Shown: positions 29,160 to 39,000 of the stretch, piece by piece
How the letters are laid out: the number at the start of each line of letters is the position of its first letter
Position numbering within the stretch: position 1 is the stretch's first letter
Assembly (NCBI RefSeq): GCF_002632585.1
Contig: NZ_NIBV01000002.1
Coordinates: forward strand, 445,726-503,366
Direction: 5' to 3'
Source of the DNA: Xenorhabdus szentirmaii DSM 16338
Lineage (GTDB): Bacteria; Pseudomonadota; Gammaproteobacteria; Enterobacterales; Enterobacteriaceae
DNA length: 57,641 nt
Translations under genes and position numbers: made by a program
The notes under the pieces: model-generated
Told to the model about the DNA's origin: nothing
Databases searched by the model: none
Seen by the model: the letters and a program-made list of their open reading frames with translations, nothing else

Positions 29160-30182
29160 TTATTTGTTTTTTTCAGGAGAATATGTTTCAGGAGAGCGTG
29201 AATCAGCAAAGCGCAGGGTGACGGGCATCCCTTGTTTCAGGCCTTCATCTGGATCAAGGACAATAACCCGCAGACGATAAACCAAATCGGTTCTCAAATC
29301 AGGCGTTTCAACATTTTTGGGGGTAAATTCAGCCGTTGGGGAAACGAAACCAATTTTGCCGTGATAAGGCTGGTTTTTTCGCCCATCGGTATAAATCAGG
29401 ATTTCGCGTCCTGCGGTTGCCTGATGCAGATTGGGTTCATCAATGTATGCCCTGATCCAGACGGGCTTGGTCAATGAGAGGGTAAACACCGTATTGCCTG
29501 CTGTGAGCATTGTACCGGGTTCAATGGCTCTGGTCAGGATCACGCCATCTGATGGCGAAGTGAGTTGAGTATCTTTCAGGTTTAGCTCAGCTTGTGCGAG
29601 GCTCGCCTCTGCTTGTGCAAGTTGGGCCTTGGCGGCGGCAATTTCTTCTATACGATAACCGGCCTCAAACTGACGCAACTTATCTTTTGCTGCCTGATAG
29701 GCGGCCAGTGCCTGATTGCGCCCGGTTTTTGCATTTTCCAGATCATTGGCTGAGATAGTTTTGCTTTGCCACAATCCTTGCTGGCGTTTCAGAAAACTAT
29801 CTGCAAAATGGAAAGCGGACTCTTTTTGCGCGACTTCTGCACGTACTTGAGCGATTTCCTCGCGCCGATAACCGGCTTCAGCTTTGGCAAGGTTAGCCTT
29901 GGCGACATCTTGGGCAGCTTTGGATTGATTCAGTGCATTGATAAAGGGAGCATCATCAAGATGACCAAGTCGTTGACCGGCAGTAATGGCATCACCTTCA
30001 TCCACCTGCAAGCCCGATAACTTACCGGAAACCCGAAAGCCAAGATTGACGGTTCTGACATCCACATTGCCATACAAGGTTAATTCCCTGTTATTTTTTT
30101 CCTGATAATAGTAGATACCAACAACTGCACCGATAACAACAATGAGCGCCAATAGGGCAAGAGCAAACTTTTTACTGTTCAT
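29160..30182 (-). CDS. ybhG: YbhG, HlyD-type periplasmic adaptor
   Basis: Membrane-fusion protein of 340 residues: an N-terminal anchor (about residues 5-25), then a lipoyl half-domain ([18 protein letters not shown]), a long helical hairpin rich in Ala, Gln and Glu (about 75-200), the second lipoyl half ([18 protein letters not shown]) and beta-barrel with [21 protein letters not shown] start at the ATG at 30182, preceded by AGAAGGGAT; an open extension upstream adds 11 residues without family support. A gap of about 190 bases separates it from cecR, so it may have its own promoter. Confidence 0.93.
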   Translation of the reverse strand: MNSKKFALALLALIVVIGAVVGIYYYQEKNNRELTLYGNVDVRTVNLGFRVSGKLSGLQVDEGDAITAGQRLGHLDDAPFINALNQSKAAQDVAKANLAKAEAGYRREEIAQVRAEVAQKESAFHFADSFLKRQQGLWQSKTISANDLENAKTGRNQALAAYQAAKDKLRQFEAGYRIEEIAAAKAQLAQAEASLAQAELNLKDTQLTSPSDGVILTRAIEPGTMLTAGNTVFTLSLTKPVWIRAYIDEPNLHQATAGREILIYTDGRKNQPYHGKIGFVSPTAEFTPKNVETPDLRTDLVYRLRVIVLDPDEGLKQGMPVTLRFADSRSPETYSPEKNK

Positions 30183-30218
30183 ACTATCCCTTCTGCCTTG
30201 TTTAATCATACCCATTAC

Positions 30219-30311
30219 CTTTCAGTTAATTGAACGCTTTCAGTTAATTGAGCAATAGAGGGTATATACATTTTTATTCTTGAGTCTTATCGCTGTCGTT
30301 TTTCAGGTTGC
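30219..30311. repeat. repeat-rich ybhG-cecR gap
   Basis: CTTTCAGTTAATTGA occurs twice (30219-30233 and 30237-30251). It is followed by GGGTATATA (30260-30268) and by TGTCGTTTTTCAGGTTGC (30294-30311), identical to a string at 11753-11770. I read this as a decayed member of the palindromic element family plus a local duplication. Confidence 0.5.
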
Positions 30312-30373
30312 CGCCTGGTTGGTGGCATTCACTCATTCCTGCCACCCTTTTTATAAACAGACAGTTTCCTGAA

Positions 30374-31051
30374 CTACCTATTTCGTAATCCGTTAAGTAA
30401 TACATTGATATGTTGAGATAAAACTTGATTGATTAATTCGTACTCTTTAGCCCCAATATTGTCCCAACCGGTTTGGCGCAATAAAGCTTCCCGGGCAAGG
30501 CGGAAAGAGAGGATTTCACCCAGCAAAGCGTGAGTGTGGATTTGTGTTGAGATTTGGCTTTCATCTGCATCAATATAATTGGCGATCAATTTATTCAGGC
30601 GGGAATAAATCGGAGCCAGCCCCTGTTCATGCATAACGCTATAAGCTTCTGTTGGCGTTAATTGTTCATGTGACATGATGCGGCTAATATTAATGCTGCT
30701 TTTTTCAAAAATCAGGCGATTGTAACTGATCATTCCCTGATGGATAAATGCCAGGATTTCTTCTTTTGGATAAGGTTTTGGTGTTTCGGCAAAAAAGCGG
30801 TCAATCGCTTCAATTAATGAGGAAAATTCTGATCTTAGCTTATCGGCGATATGTTGCACGACAGAGAGGTATAACCCTTCTTTGGAGCCAAAATAGTAAG
30901 CTATGGCGGCAATATTTTGTTGCGCATGTTGCGCGATACTGCGGGTGGTAGCACCTTCCAAACCTGATTTGCCAAAAATTTCTATTGCTGCTTCAAGGAG
31001 TTGCTGTTTGGCTTGTTCGCCTCGTGAGGTTTGAGCGGTTTTCGCTGCCAT
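30374..31051 (-). CDS. cecR: CecR, TetR-family regulator of ybhGFSR and rhlE
   Basis: TetR-type repressor of 225 residues. The N-terminal helix-turn-helix is typical: LLEAAIEIFGKSGLEGATTRSIA, then AAIAYYFGSKEGLY. The rest is helical and resembles E. coli CecR (YbiH), which controls the adjacent ybhGFSR and rhlE genes and influences sensitivity to cefoperazone and chloramphenicol. I choose the ATG at 31051 (AGGAAA upstream) since the longer open frame adds 42 non-conserved residues. It is divergent from rhlE, and the arrangement is the same as in E. coli. Confidence 0.92.
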   Translation of the reverse strand: MAAKTAQTSRGEQAKQQLLEAAIEIFGKSGLEGATTRSIAQHAQQNIAAIAYYFGSKEGLYLSVVQHIADKLRSEFSSLIEAIDRFFAETPKPYPKEEILAFIHQGMISYNRLIFEKSSINISRIMSHEQLTPTEAYSVMHEQGLAPIYSRLNKLIANYIDADESQISTQIHTHALLGEILSFRLAREALLRQTGWDNIGAKEYELINQVLSQHINVLLNGLRNR

Positions 31052-31115
31052 GTTAGGATATTTCCTGTGACAAAAAGTTTCCGAGAATGTCGTAAATATA
31101 TCAATCGTATGATTA

Positions 31116-31131
31116 ACTTTAAAACTAAAGT
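31116..31131. promoter_or_regulatory. candidate CecR operator
   Basis: Palindrome ACTTTA-AAAC-TAAAGT in the cecR/rhlE divergent region, about 65 bases before the cecR start. Position fits an autoregulatory TetR-type operator; the E. coli CecR motif is not something I can recall well enough to compare. Confidence 0.35.
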
Positions 31132-31414
31132 AACTTGATGTAAAGCTGACGCAAATTGTCTTTTTAATAGACAGCAATAAAAAATAATTTACTTTTTTCG
31201 TTAAAATCTAAAAATAATTGTCTTCGATCAATGCATTCAGCATGAATAATTGTCTTTTCTGGGGCTGTTTGGAAAAACTTATCTGTTATAATCCCTGCCG
31301 GTGCATTGCAGTTTGTGTAATTTCTTTGCGATTTATCGCGTCTGTTTTCTTCCCATAAAACTGCCCCTGATGAATTGATATCAGGAATGGTGAAGTCTGG
31401 AGCATTTCTTATTT

Positions 31415-32884
31415 ATGAATTTTGAGTCACTCGGCTTGAAGGCTGATATCTTGCGTGCTGTTGAAGAACAAGGCTACGCAGAACCTACCCCTATTCAGCA
31501 GCAGGCCATTCCTGTTGTGCTTTCCGGAAAAGATCTGCTGGCCAGTGCCCAGACGGGAACGGGAAAAACAGCAGGATTTACTTTGCCTATTCTGCAACTT
31601 TTAAGCGAATCACCGATCCAGTCAAAAGGCCGTCGCCCGGTCAGGGCACTGATTTTAACACCAACTCGTGAACTGGCCGCTCAGGTTGGCGAAAACGTGC
31701 GGGATTATAGTAAATACCTCAAATTACGTTCATTTGTCGTGTTTGGTGGTGTCAGCATCAACCCGCAAATGATGAAATTACGTGGTGGCGTCGATATTTT
31801 GGTGGCAACACCGGGGCGCTTGTTGGATCTTGAACATCAAAATGCGGTAGATCTTTCCCATGTTGAAATCCTGATCCTTGATGAAGCTGACCGTATGCTG
31901 GATATGGGCTTTATTCATGATATCCGCCGGGTGCTGAATAAACTGCCTGCCAAACGCCAGAATCTGCTGTTCTCTGCCACTTTCTCTGATGACATCAAAA
32001 GCCTTGCCAATAAATTACTGCACAATCCGGTCAGTGTTGAAGTTGCCCGCCGTAACTCGGCCTCTGAACAAATTGATCAATCCGTTCATTTTGTCGATAA
32101 AAAACGCAAAAGCGAATTGCTTTCCTACATGATAGGAAGCCAGAACTGGCAGCAGGTATTGGTATTCACGCGCACCAAGCACGGAGCGAACCGGCTGGCT
32201 GAGCAACTGAATAAAGATGGCGTGACTGCCGCAGCCATTCACGGCAATAAAAGCCAGGGGGCAAGAACCCGTGCATTGGCTGATTTTAAATCGGGGCAAA
32301 TTCGTGCACTGGTCGCGACAGATATCGCTGCCCGAGGATTGGATATCGACCAGTTGCCTCATGTCGTCAACTATGAATTGCCAAACGTTGCAGAAGATTA
32401 TGTGCACCGAATTGGGCGCACTGGTCGTGCCGAAGCGACCGGGCAAGCCATATCGTTGGTCTGTGTTGATGAGCACAAGTTGCTGAAAGATATTGAACGC
32501 TTATTGAAGAGAGAGATCCCGCGCATTGCCATTGAAGGTTATGAACCCGATCCTTCCATCAAAGCGGAGCCAATCCAGAATGGACGTAATGATCGTGGCA
32601 ACGGCCCTCGTGGAAATAGCTCTCGAGGAGGAAGCTCGCGTGGAAGCAATTCACGCAGTAATCGTTCTCACGGCAATGATTCTCGTGAAAACAGCCCTTG
32701 GGGCAGCGGCTCCCGTGATAACTCTTCACGCAGTGAACAATCTCAGGGCCAGCGCAGAAATGGTAAACCCGGCCATGCTAAACCAAACCAGGCTAACCAA
32801 CATGGTGACCGCCCGCGTAATCAGGGAGCGCCATCGCGTCCACGCCATCAGCGAAACACACGTACTGTAACATCAAGAGATTAA
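31415..32884 (+). CDS. rhlE: RhlE, DEAD-box RNA helicase
   Basis: ATP-dependent RNA helicase of 489 residues acting in ribosome assembly and RNA turnover. All motifs are visible: Q motif ([11 protein letters not shown]), I (SAQTGTGKT), Ia (PTRELAAQ), Ib (TPGRL), II (DEAD), III (SAT), V ([11 protein letters not shown]) and VI (HRIGRTGRA). The last about 100 residues form a disordered RNA-binding tail of Arg/Ser/Gly/Asn repeats, somewhat longer than in E. coli RhlE (about 454 residues in total). dusC starts three bases after its stop. Confidence 0.95.
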   Translation: MNFESLGLKADILRAVEEQGYAEPTPIQQQAIPVVLSGKDLLASAQTGTGKTAGFTLPILQLLSESPIQSKGRRPVRALILTPTRELAAQVGENVRDYSKYLKLRSFVVFGGVSINPQMMKLRGGVDILVATPGRLLDLEHQNAVDLSHVEILILDEADRMLDMGFIHDIRRVLNKLPAKRQNLLFSATFSDDIKSLANKLLHNPVSVEVARRNSASEQIDQSVHFVDKKRKSELLSYMIGSQNWQQVLVFTRTKHGANRLAEQLNKDGVTAAAIHGNKSQGARTRALADFKSGQIRALVATDIAARGLDIDQLPHVVNYELPNVAEDYVHRIGRTGRAEATGQAISLVCVDEHKLLKDIERLLKREIPRIAIEGYEPDPSIKAEPIQNGRNDRGNGPRGNSSRGGSSRGSNSRSNRSHGNDSRENSPWGSGSRDNSSRSEQSQGQRRNGKPGHAKPNQANQHGDRPRNQGAPSRPRHQRNTRTVTSRD

Positions 32885-32887
32885 TCT

Positions 32888-33844
32888 ATGCGTGTTTTGC
32901 TGGCGCCAATGGAAGGTGTTTTGGATTCACTGGTCAGGGAATTGTTGAGTGAAGTCAACGATTATGACCTTTGCATCACAGAATTTCTGCGCGTGGTTGA
33001 CAGCTTACAACCGGTAAAAGCTTTTTACCGGTTGTGTCCGGAATTATATCACCAGAGCCGTACACCATCAGGAACACCAGTCAGAATCCAATTATTAGGC
33101 CAATATCCGGAATGGCTGGCAGAAAATGCCGCAAGGGCGATTGAACTGGGTTCATGGGGTGTTGATTTAAACTGCGGATGCCCTTCCAAGACAGTCAATG
33201 GTAGTGGCGGTGGGGCGACGTTACTGAAAGATCCCGAACTTATCTACCTTGGTGCTAAAGCCATGCGTGAAGCTGTACCGGCACATTTGCCTGTTACGGT
33301 CAAGGTTCGTCTGGGATGGGATTCCGGTGATCGTCAGTTTGAAATCGCGGATGCTGTCCAGCAGGCGGGTGCAACTGAATTGGCGGTGCATGGCCGAACC
33401 AAAGAAGATGGTTACAAAGCTGAATGCATCAATTGGGAAGCGATTGGGGAGATCCGTCGTCGCCTCGTGATTCCGGTGATTGCCAACGGTGAAATCTGGG
33501 ATTGGTGGAGTGCTCAGGAGTGCATGAAAACGACAGGATGTGATGCAGTCATGATAGGGCGTGGAGCACTGCATATTCCAAACTTGAGTCGGGTAATTAA
33601 ATATAACGAACCAAGAATGTCATGGAATGACGTGCTCAATCTGCTGAAAAAATACACTTATCTGGAAAAGCTGGATGCGCCGGGGTTGTATCATGTTGGC
33701 CGTATCAAGCAGTGGCTGGGGTATTTACGGAAAGAATATGATGAAGCTGATGAACTATTTATGCAGATCAGGGCATTAAAAACCTCATCAGATATTGCCG
33801 GCGTTATCTCTCTGGCAGCCAATAAAGACATTGTTAATGTATAA
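32888..33844 (+). CDS. dusC: DusC, tRNA-dihydrouridine(16) synthase
   Basis: FMN-dependent enzyme reducing uridine 16 in the tRNA D-loop. 318 residues; the start [13 protein letters not shown] and the catalytic cysteine Cys98 in [17 protein letters not shown] identify the Dus family, and the C-terminal helical domain with [13 protein letters not shown] fits the DusC subgroup. In E. coli dusC (yohI) maps elsewhere; here it is three bases after rhlE and probably co-transcribed. SD is weak (AAGAGA), consistent with coupling. Confidence 0.93.
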   Translation: MRVLLAPMEGVLDSLVRELLSEVNDYDLCITEFLRVVDSLQPVKAFYRLCPELYHQSRTPSGTPVRIQLLGQYPEWLAENAARAIELGSWGVDLNCGCPSKTVNGSGGGATLLKDPELIYLGAKAMREAVPAHLPVTVKVRLGWDSGDRQFEIADAVQQAGATELAVHGRTKEDGYKAECINWEAIGEIRRRLVIPVIANGEIWDWWSAQECMKTTGCDAVMIGRGALHIPNLSRVIKYNEPRMSWNDVLNLLKKYTYLEKLDAPGLYHVGRIKQWLGYLRKEYDEADELFMQIRALKTSSDIAGVISLAANKDIVNV

Positions 33845-33855
33845 GTAATTATTCG

Positions 33856-33874
33856 GCGGTGTGCAATACACCGC
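33856..33874 (+). terminator. hairpin after dusC
   Basis: GCGGTGT/ACACCGC perfect 7-bp stem with a GCAAT loop, 12 bases after the dusC stop; T-tract weak. Confidence 0.6.
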
Positions 33875-34441
33875 TGTTGTACAATAGAAGTAGTCATTGA
33901 ATATATAAAATAAAGAAATGATTTTGGTTTAATGAAATATCTAACTATCTGATTGGATAATAATTAGTAAACATGGGTTTATTTTATTGTTTATTTTTTC
34001 TTATATATTTTTTTGGTATGTTTTCATTGTAAATTCGTTTTCATTCTAATAAATTAGAATTATTTTATGCTAATTAAGCAATGTTGTGAAATAATTTTTT
34101 ATTAATCTGGCGTAGCATAAATGATCGTCTATAATATAAACATGACTCTTAAAATTCTACTTGCATTTAATCTATACATGCACCTTGAAACTTGGAGTTA
34201 ATAGGGTATATCCGTGCTGTTTTTAAATGTTTTTATCTTATATTTAATAGAACATTAATTATGACGATAATTACTCCAGATGCGGGTTTATTTGGTTTGC
34301 TTTTTCTATTAATTTCCCGATAGATCAAGATATCAGAAAATAGTTTAATTCGCTTCTTTTATAATGAAATTGCTAAGAAATCATGCAGTTATTTAGATGG
34401 AAATTATAATGATATGTTTTTCATTACTGCCTATTGAGTTT
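33875..34441. other. AT-rich non-coding left flank of the RHS island
   Basis: Nearly 570 bases of very AT-rich DNA with no credible gene. It contains a short member of the palindromic element family (34173-34210). The composition break after dusC marks the left edge of an accessory island. Confidence 0.5.
34173..34210. repeat. short, internally deleted palindromic element
   Basis: TATAC at the left, CTTGGAGTTAATAGGGTATA at the right (34191-34210). The right end is identical to that of the full 93-bp element at 34442-34534, so this looks like a deletion derivative. Confidence 0.6.
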
Positions 34442-34534
34442 TATACGCGTCGTACTTCAAGGTGCATGTATTATCATTCCGCGACGCGGAATGATAATAC
34501 GTTGCTTTCTGAAACTTGGAGTTAATAGGGTATA
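34442..34534. repeat. 93-bp palindromic element, copy 1
   Basis: Ends TATACGC...GGGTATA with inner TACTTCAAGG/CTTGGAGT inverted arms. The centre is a perfect 15-bp inverted repeat (34469-34483 and 34485-34499) around one A. It ends 12 bases before the ATG of the next gene, just before its AAAGGGG ribosome site. Confidence 0.85.
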
Positions 34535-34546
34535 AAGGGGTTAATT

Positions 34547-35596
34547 ATGAATAGAGATAAAAAAGAAGAAACTCTGGTTTGGTCTGGTATTAGTGAGTTA
34601 GAAATAACACTACGTTCAGTAACTGATAGTTCCCTAATATTTGCTAATGGAAGGAATATGATTACTGTGGATGTTTTTTTAACAGCTACTGAAACTGAAC
34701 ATGGCGATGTTATTGAACTTCCATATGATGTTATTTTAAAGAATACCTATCTTATTGATTTCAGCTCAGGAGAAAAACTGAATAAAGGCGCATATTCAGG
34801 AGGAGTATTCGGCTGGGCATATACGAATGAGTCCAATGGTTTTACTGGCGTACCCATACTTAAAACTTCCATAGTCAAAACTTCTATAGATCAAGCTGCT
34901 GTTTCTGAAGATAATATTGACGGTAAGCAAAGGATATCCTTTTATATATATTGTTCTGAATCTGAACAGAATAAAATCAAGAATATAGCTGTAATGATAA
35001 CTGCACCGGATATGACTTTTTCTACGGCGCATGGGCATCAAAAGGATTCGTTTATTCAATTAAAAGCATTAAGAGAAATTAAGTATAAATACTCTAATGC
35101 AAAAACTAAATCAAAGTTTGTGAATATTACAGAAACTTTGCCCAAGAATGTATCTGTAGCGCAGAAAAATGTATATTTCTCACTTAAGTCAGATGTTATA
35201 TATGGAAAGTGCCTTATTACAAAAATGGAAGCAGATTTTCACAGTTTAATAGGCAAGGCTCATCAATGTTACCACTCTGATGATGGGTATTCTACTTATT
35301 ACACCCACTTTCTTTGGGATGTAGGAAAAGAGAAGGAAGTGTCCATCGGAGAGCGTAAGTGGATTGAGCTGCCTATTAATTTTCCCCTAAATATTAGGAT
35401 TAACCAACATTTTGGTGAACTTTGCTTTAGTATATTAATGGTAACGGATTATACTTTTCCTAAATTACAAGATAAGTGGTACGATGCATTTATATTTACT
35501 GTCTATGATCAATTCGGGAATAAAGGAATATATGGTTTGATACCTGATAATACGAATGATGAAAGTAAACAAGAAGTGTATTTTGCTGAGGTATAA
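34547..35596 (+). CDS. unrecognised 349-residue protein next to the RHS toxin
   Basis: I do not recognise this protein. It has no signal peptide, membrane segment or nucleotide-binding motif. It is polar, rich in Ser, Thr, Asn, Lys and aromatic residues in alternating patterns that suggest a mainly beta structure; noticeable pieces are VWSGISELEITLRSV at the start, GGVFGWAYTNESNGF, a WDVGKEKEVSIGERKWIELP stretch near residue 265 and YDQFGNKGIYGLIPD near the end. The gene is AT-rich compared with its core-genome neighbours and has a strong AAAGGGG site. It is framed by two 93-bp direct palindromic elements and lies 430 bases before the RHS gene on the same strand. A role as co-toxin, adaptor or protector is possible but not shown. 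Confidence 0.75.
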   Translation: MNRDKKEETLVWSGISELEITLRSVTDSSLIFANGRNMITVDVFLTATETEHGDVIELPYDVILKNTYLIDFSSGEKLNKGAYSGGVFGWAYTNESNGFTGVPILKTSIVKTSIDQAAVSEDNIDGKQRISFYIYCSESEQNKIKNIAVMITAPDMTFSTAHGHQKDSFIQLKALREIKYKYSNAKTKSKFVNITETLPKNVSVAQKNVYFSLKSDVIYGKCLITKMEADFHSLIGKAHQCYHSDDGYSTYYTHFLWDVGKEKEVSIGERKWIELPINFPLNIRINQHFGELCFSILMVTDYTFPKLQDKWYDAFIFTVYDQFGNKGIYGLIPDNTNDESKQEVYFAEV

Positions 35597-35755
35597 AAAC
35601 GTTAAATTAACTCCGGGAATATTTGGATTTTTTTGATGGTTATATTGTAACTAGTTGCTTGTTTTTTTAATTAAAAAACAGCTTTAGGTTTATATGATCA
35701 TGAAGTTACGATATTTAAATAAGTTTAAATTATTAATAATGTATGTTCTCTTTTC

Positions 35756-35848
35756 TATACGCATCGTACTTCAAGGTGCATGTATTATCATCCCGCGACG
35801 CGGGATGATAATAAGTTGCTTCCTGAAACTAGGAGTTAATAGAGTATA
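35756..35848. repeat. 93-bp palindromic element, copy 2
   Basis: Same length and orientation as the copy at 34442-34534, with seven differences by hand count. Two of these are a compensatory pair in the central stem (TTCCGCG/CGCGGAA becomes TCCCGCG/CGCGGGA), so the 15-bp inverted repeat (35783-35797, 35799-35813) stays perfect. Confidence 0.85.
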
Positions 35849-35860
35849 TATTCTCTTTTC

Positions 35861-35921
35861 TATATCCTATGGATTACAAAATATAGACAACAAAGCAGCA
35901 GTTTGAAAGACGGCGGGTATA
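35861..35921. repeat. short palindromic element upstream of the RHS gene
   Basis: TATATCCTATGGATTACAA at the left, GTTTGAAAGACGGCGGGTATA at the right: imperfect inverted ends of the same family as the element at 9545-9654. It lies about 100 bases before the RHS start, probably around its promoter. Confidence 0.55.
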
Positions 35922-36022
35922 AAAAAGCAGATAGAACTATTTTAATATAAATAAACATTGTTTTTCACAGAGTGAAAACTCAAAAAATGTTTACGTTTTT
36001 TTCTGCCTAAAAAGGTGACAAC

Positions 36023-39000
36023 ATGAATAATACTTTTTTTTCCCATGCCAATAACTTTCAAAGCGCAGTGACAAGCGGTGTTGATCCGCGAACCGGTTTG
36101 TTCAATTATTCTCTGCTCGTTGCCCAGCTTAATGGCAATAATGGTCTCGGTCCCAACCTGACGCTGGCGCTGTCATACAACCCGCTGAATACGGAAAATA
36201 TTGGCTTTGGCATTGGTTTTACGCACGGTCTGACTCTGTATGACCGGAAAAATCAGCTGTTGATGCTGTCGAGCGGTGAACGTTACAAGGTGACTGAAAC
36301 CAATAACAGTGTCTCGTTGAGGCAATATAAACTGGATGTTGTGCGCTTTGAAAAGGACGTTAAACAAAATGTTTATCGAGTGATCCATAAATCCGGTCAA
36401 GTTGAAGTGTTGACCGGTGCAAGAAATGCCTATGATCTAAAAGTCCCCACCAAGATTTTTACGCCTGTAGGTCACTTAATAACGCTAAATTGGGATTTCA
36501 AAAAAGGGGGGCGCCCCTATTTGATTAGCGTTTCGGATGAAACACAAGTCCTGCTAAGAGTGCATTATGAGTTCAGGAGTTATACGGAAATAACGGTCTG
36601 GCCAGATACCTCGGAATCCCATGAAATTCGATTGCAGTTTCAGAATGAGTATGTTGAGAAGGTCAAAAATAATGCGGCCGGTCAAACACTAGAATGGCAA
36701 ATGGGGTACAATCAGGATCCACTCCGTTTATTGACCGAAATCATCTCCCCGACAGGCCTGATCGAGCGTGTAAATTACACGTCTGATGGCCAGCAGTTTC
36801 CTGATGGAGCTCACTTACCGGCTTTACCCTACGTTAATCAATACACCCAGCATTCCGATCATGGTCAGACTATTGTGCGAACTTACCGCTATACCAACCA
36901 TAACTTCCTCGGTTACGGTACAGGCGGTCGCTGGGATCGGGACAGTGATAACCTCTATGGGGTGATGAGTAGTTATCAGTATGGTTCAACTGAAACCTGG
37001 CATAACGGTGACAAGCAGCGTCATATTACCCGGCGTTATAACAATTTCCATTTAATGGTGTCTGAAATCATTCAGCAAAATAACTGCAAACGGGAACACC
37101 AGACTGAATACTATGCCAAAGTGGGAAGTCTATTTGAAAAGCAGGATCCTTGGTTCCAAATGCCAAAATCAGCCACCATCTGTTTTAACGATGCCACTGA
37201 TGGAGATGTTGTCCAGACGGAATTTGATGAGGCAGGAAACCTCATCAAGCAAACAATGCCGGATGGCACCTGCACGGCATGGGAGTATTATGAGGTTGAT
37301 GGTGAAGGGGATGATTGCCCCGCATCCCCATACGGATTTAAGCGTTTTCTTAAAACCAAGACCGTGACACCGGGCCGATCCTTCCCTGAAGGGGCTTATA
37401 ATGATGCCCCTGTACACAAAACAACTTATCGCTATAGCCGACTTCCTACCTGTAAAGGAGCGCCTGCTTCTTATGCGGTAGTACGCACGTATGAGGGGCA
37501 TTCCATTGCTGACCAATTGCTGCGGGAACGCCAAATATATCATGTCAATGAGGTCGATTCTCCGGAGCATGGGCGTATTCAGCAGATTAAAGAGACTCTG
37601 CATCCTATCTCAGAGGCTTCTTCATCGGACAGTCCTTCCGATGGTAGCCTTTCATCCGACGACAGTTCTTCAAGGACGACTTTGATGACGTTCAGCTATA
37701 CCCTCAAGGGAGAAGCACTGATACGGGATATTCAGACCAGTGATGGCAAACACAGCTCTAAAACGCAATCCACCCAATCTCGGTTCAGTAACAGATTGTG
37801 GAGTTCGGTCAGTGCCAATAATTGTACTGACCATTATGACTATGACGGGTATGGGCGCTTGTTGAGTAATGTCAATAATCAGGGAACAGATTATGTCCAA
37901 GATGTCCACTATGCTTATGCCATTGAGCAAGATGGAGGTGCCACAACCGTCAAAACAGATTTGTTGGGCAACCAGCTTCGTACTCGTTTTGATGAATTGG
38001 GGCAACCTTACCATCAACAACTCTTTGAAAAAGGAAAAGAAAATCAGGGTTGGTGGGATATCGCTGAAATAGAGCGTGACAGCTGGGGGCGGGTAGTGAA
38101 ACAAACCTGTCATGACAAGCTGCCCATGGATGGTGATCTTGATAGTTCTGTGCAGGTTGCTTCCCGCCAATCTTTTGAATATGACGATTGGGGGCAGCAA
38201 TCTTGCGTTATTAATGATACGGGAGGGAATGCTCGGCAGGATTACGATCCGGTAACGCGGACTTTGCAGATAACCATGCAAGTACCGGGAATGGCATTGG
38301 GTAAACGTACAGTGGTATATGATAAACGCCATCAGCCTGTCACCACCACACTTTATGATGCTCAAGGTAACCAACACAGCCAGCAAACCAATCATTATGA
38401 TGGATTGGGACGCTTACGGGCAACGATTGATGAAACGAATCAAAAGACGGAAATGACTTATGACCTGTTGGGTCGGATCAGCACAATAACACTTAGTGAT
38501 GGTACGGTAGTCAGAAAATCTTATGACCCGTTGAGTTCAGGCAATCTTGTGACTCAAATTAAAGTAAATGATCATATATTGGGTACCCGTAGCTTTGACA
38601 GATTGGGTCGCGTTACTTCAACAAGCAGTGGGGGACGAGCTTATCAATATACTTATGAAGGGATAAATCCTTATCCCAGCCAGATTACAGATCCCTTAGG
38701 CAATATTGTTACCTATGCTTATGATCCTTTACTGGATCATGCCTTGACACAGATGAGTGCTAAAGATATCCAAAATCACTTTAAGCACGATCTTAAAACC
38801 GGGAACGTCACTCAGGCCGCCTCTGCACAACAAGCGACCTCTGGATTCAATTATTCTCCTGCTGGTCGTTTGCAACAAGATACCTTCCGTTTTGATGATA
38901 CGAAAGAAGGGATTGAACGGCAGGAGAATTATACCTATTCACCGGCAGGTAATTTGACGGTATACCAAGACATTACGGGGAAAACGCGTCGTCTGGCATT

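Noticed and set aside
35694..35906. 70-codon frame upstream of the RHS gene
   Set aside because: It is largely the translation of the 93-bp palindromic element and the next element; its stops and start are set by those repeats.
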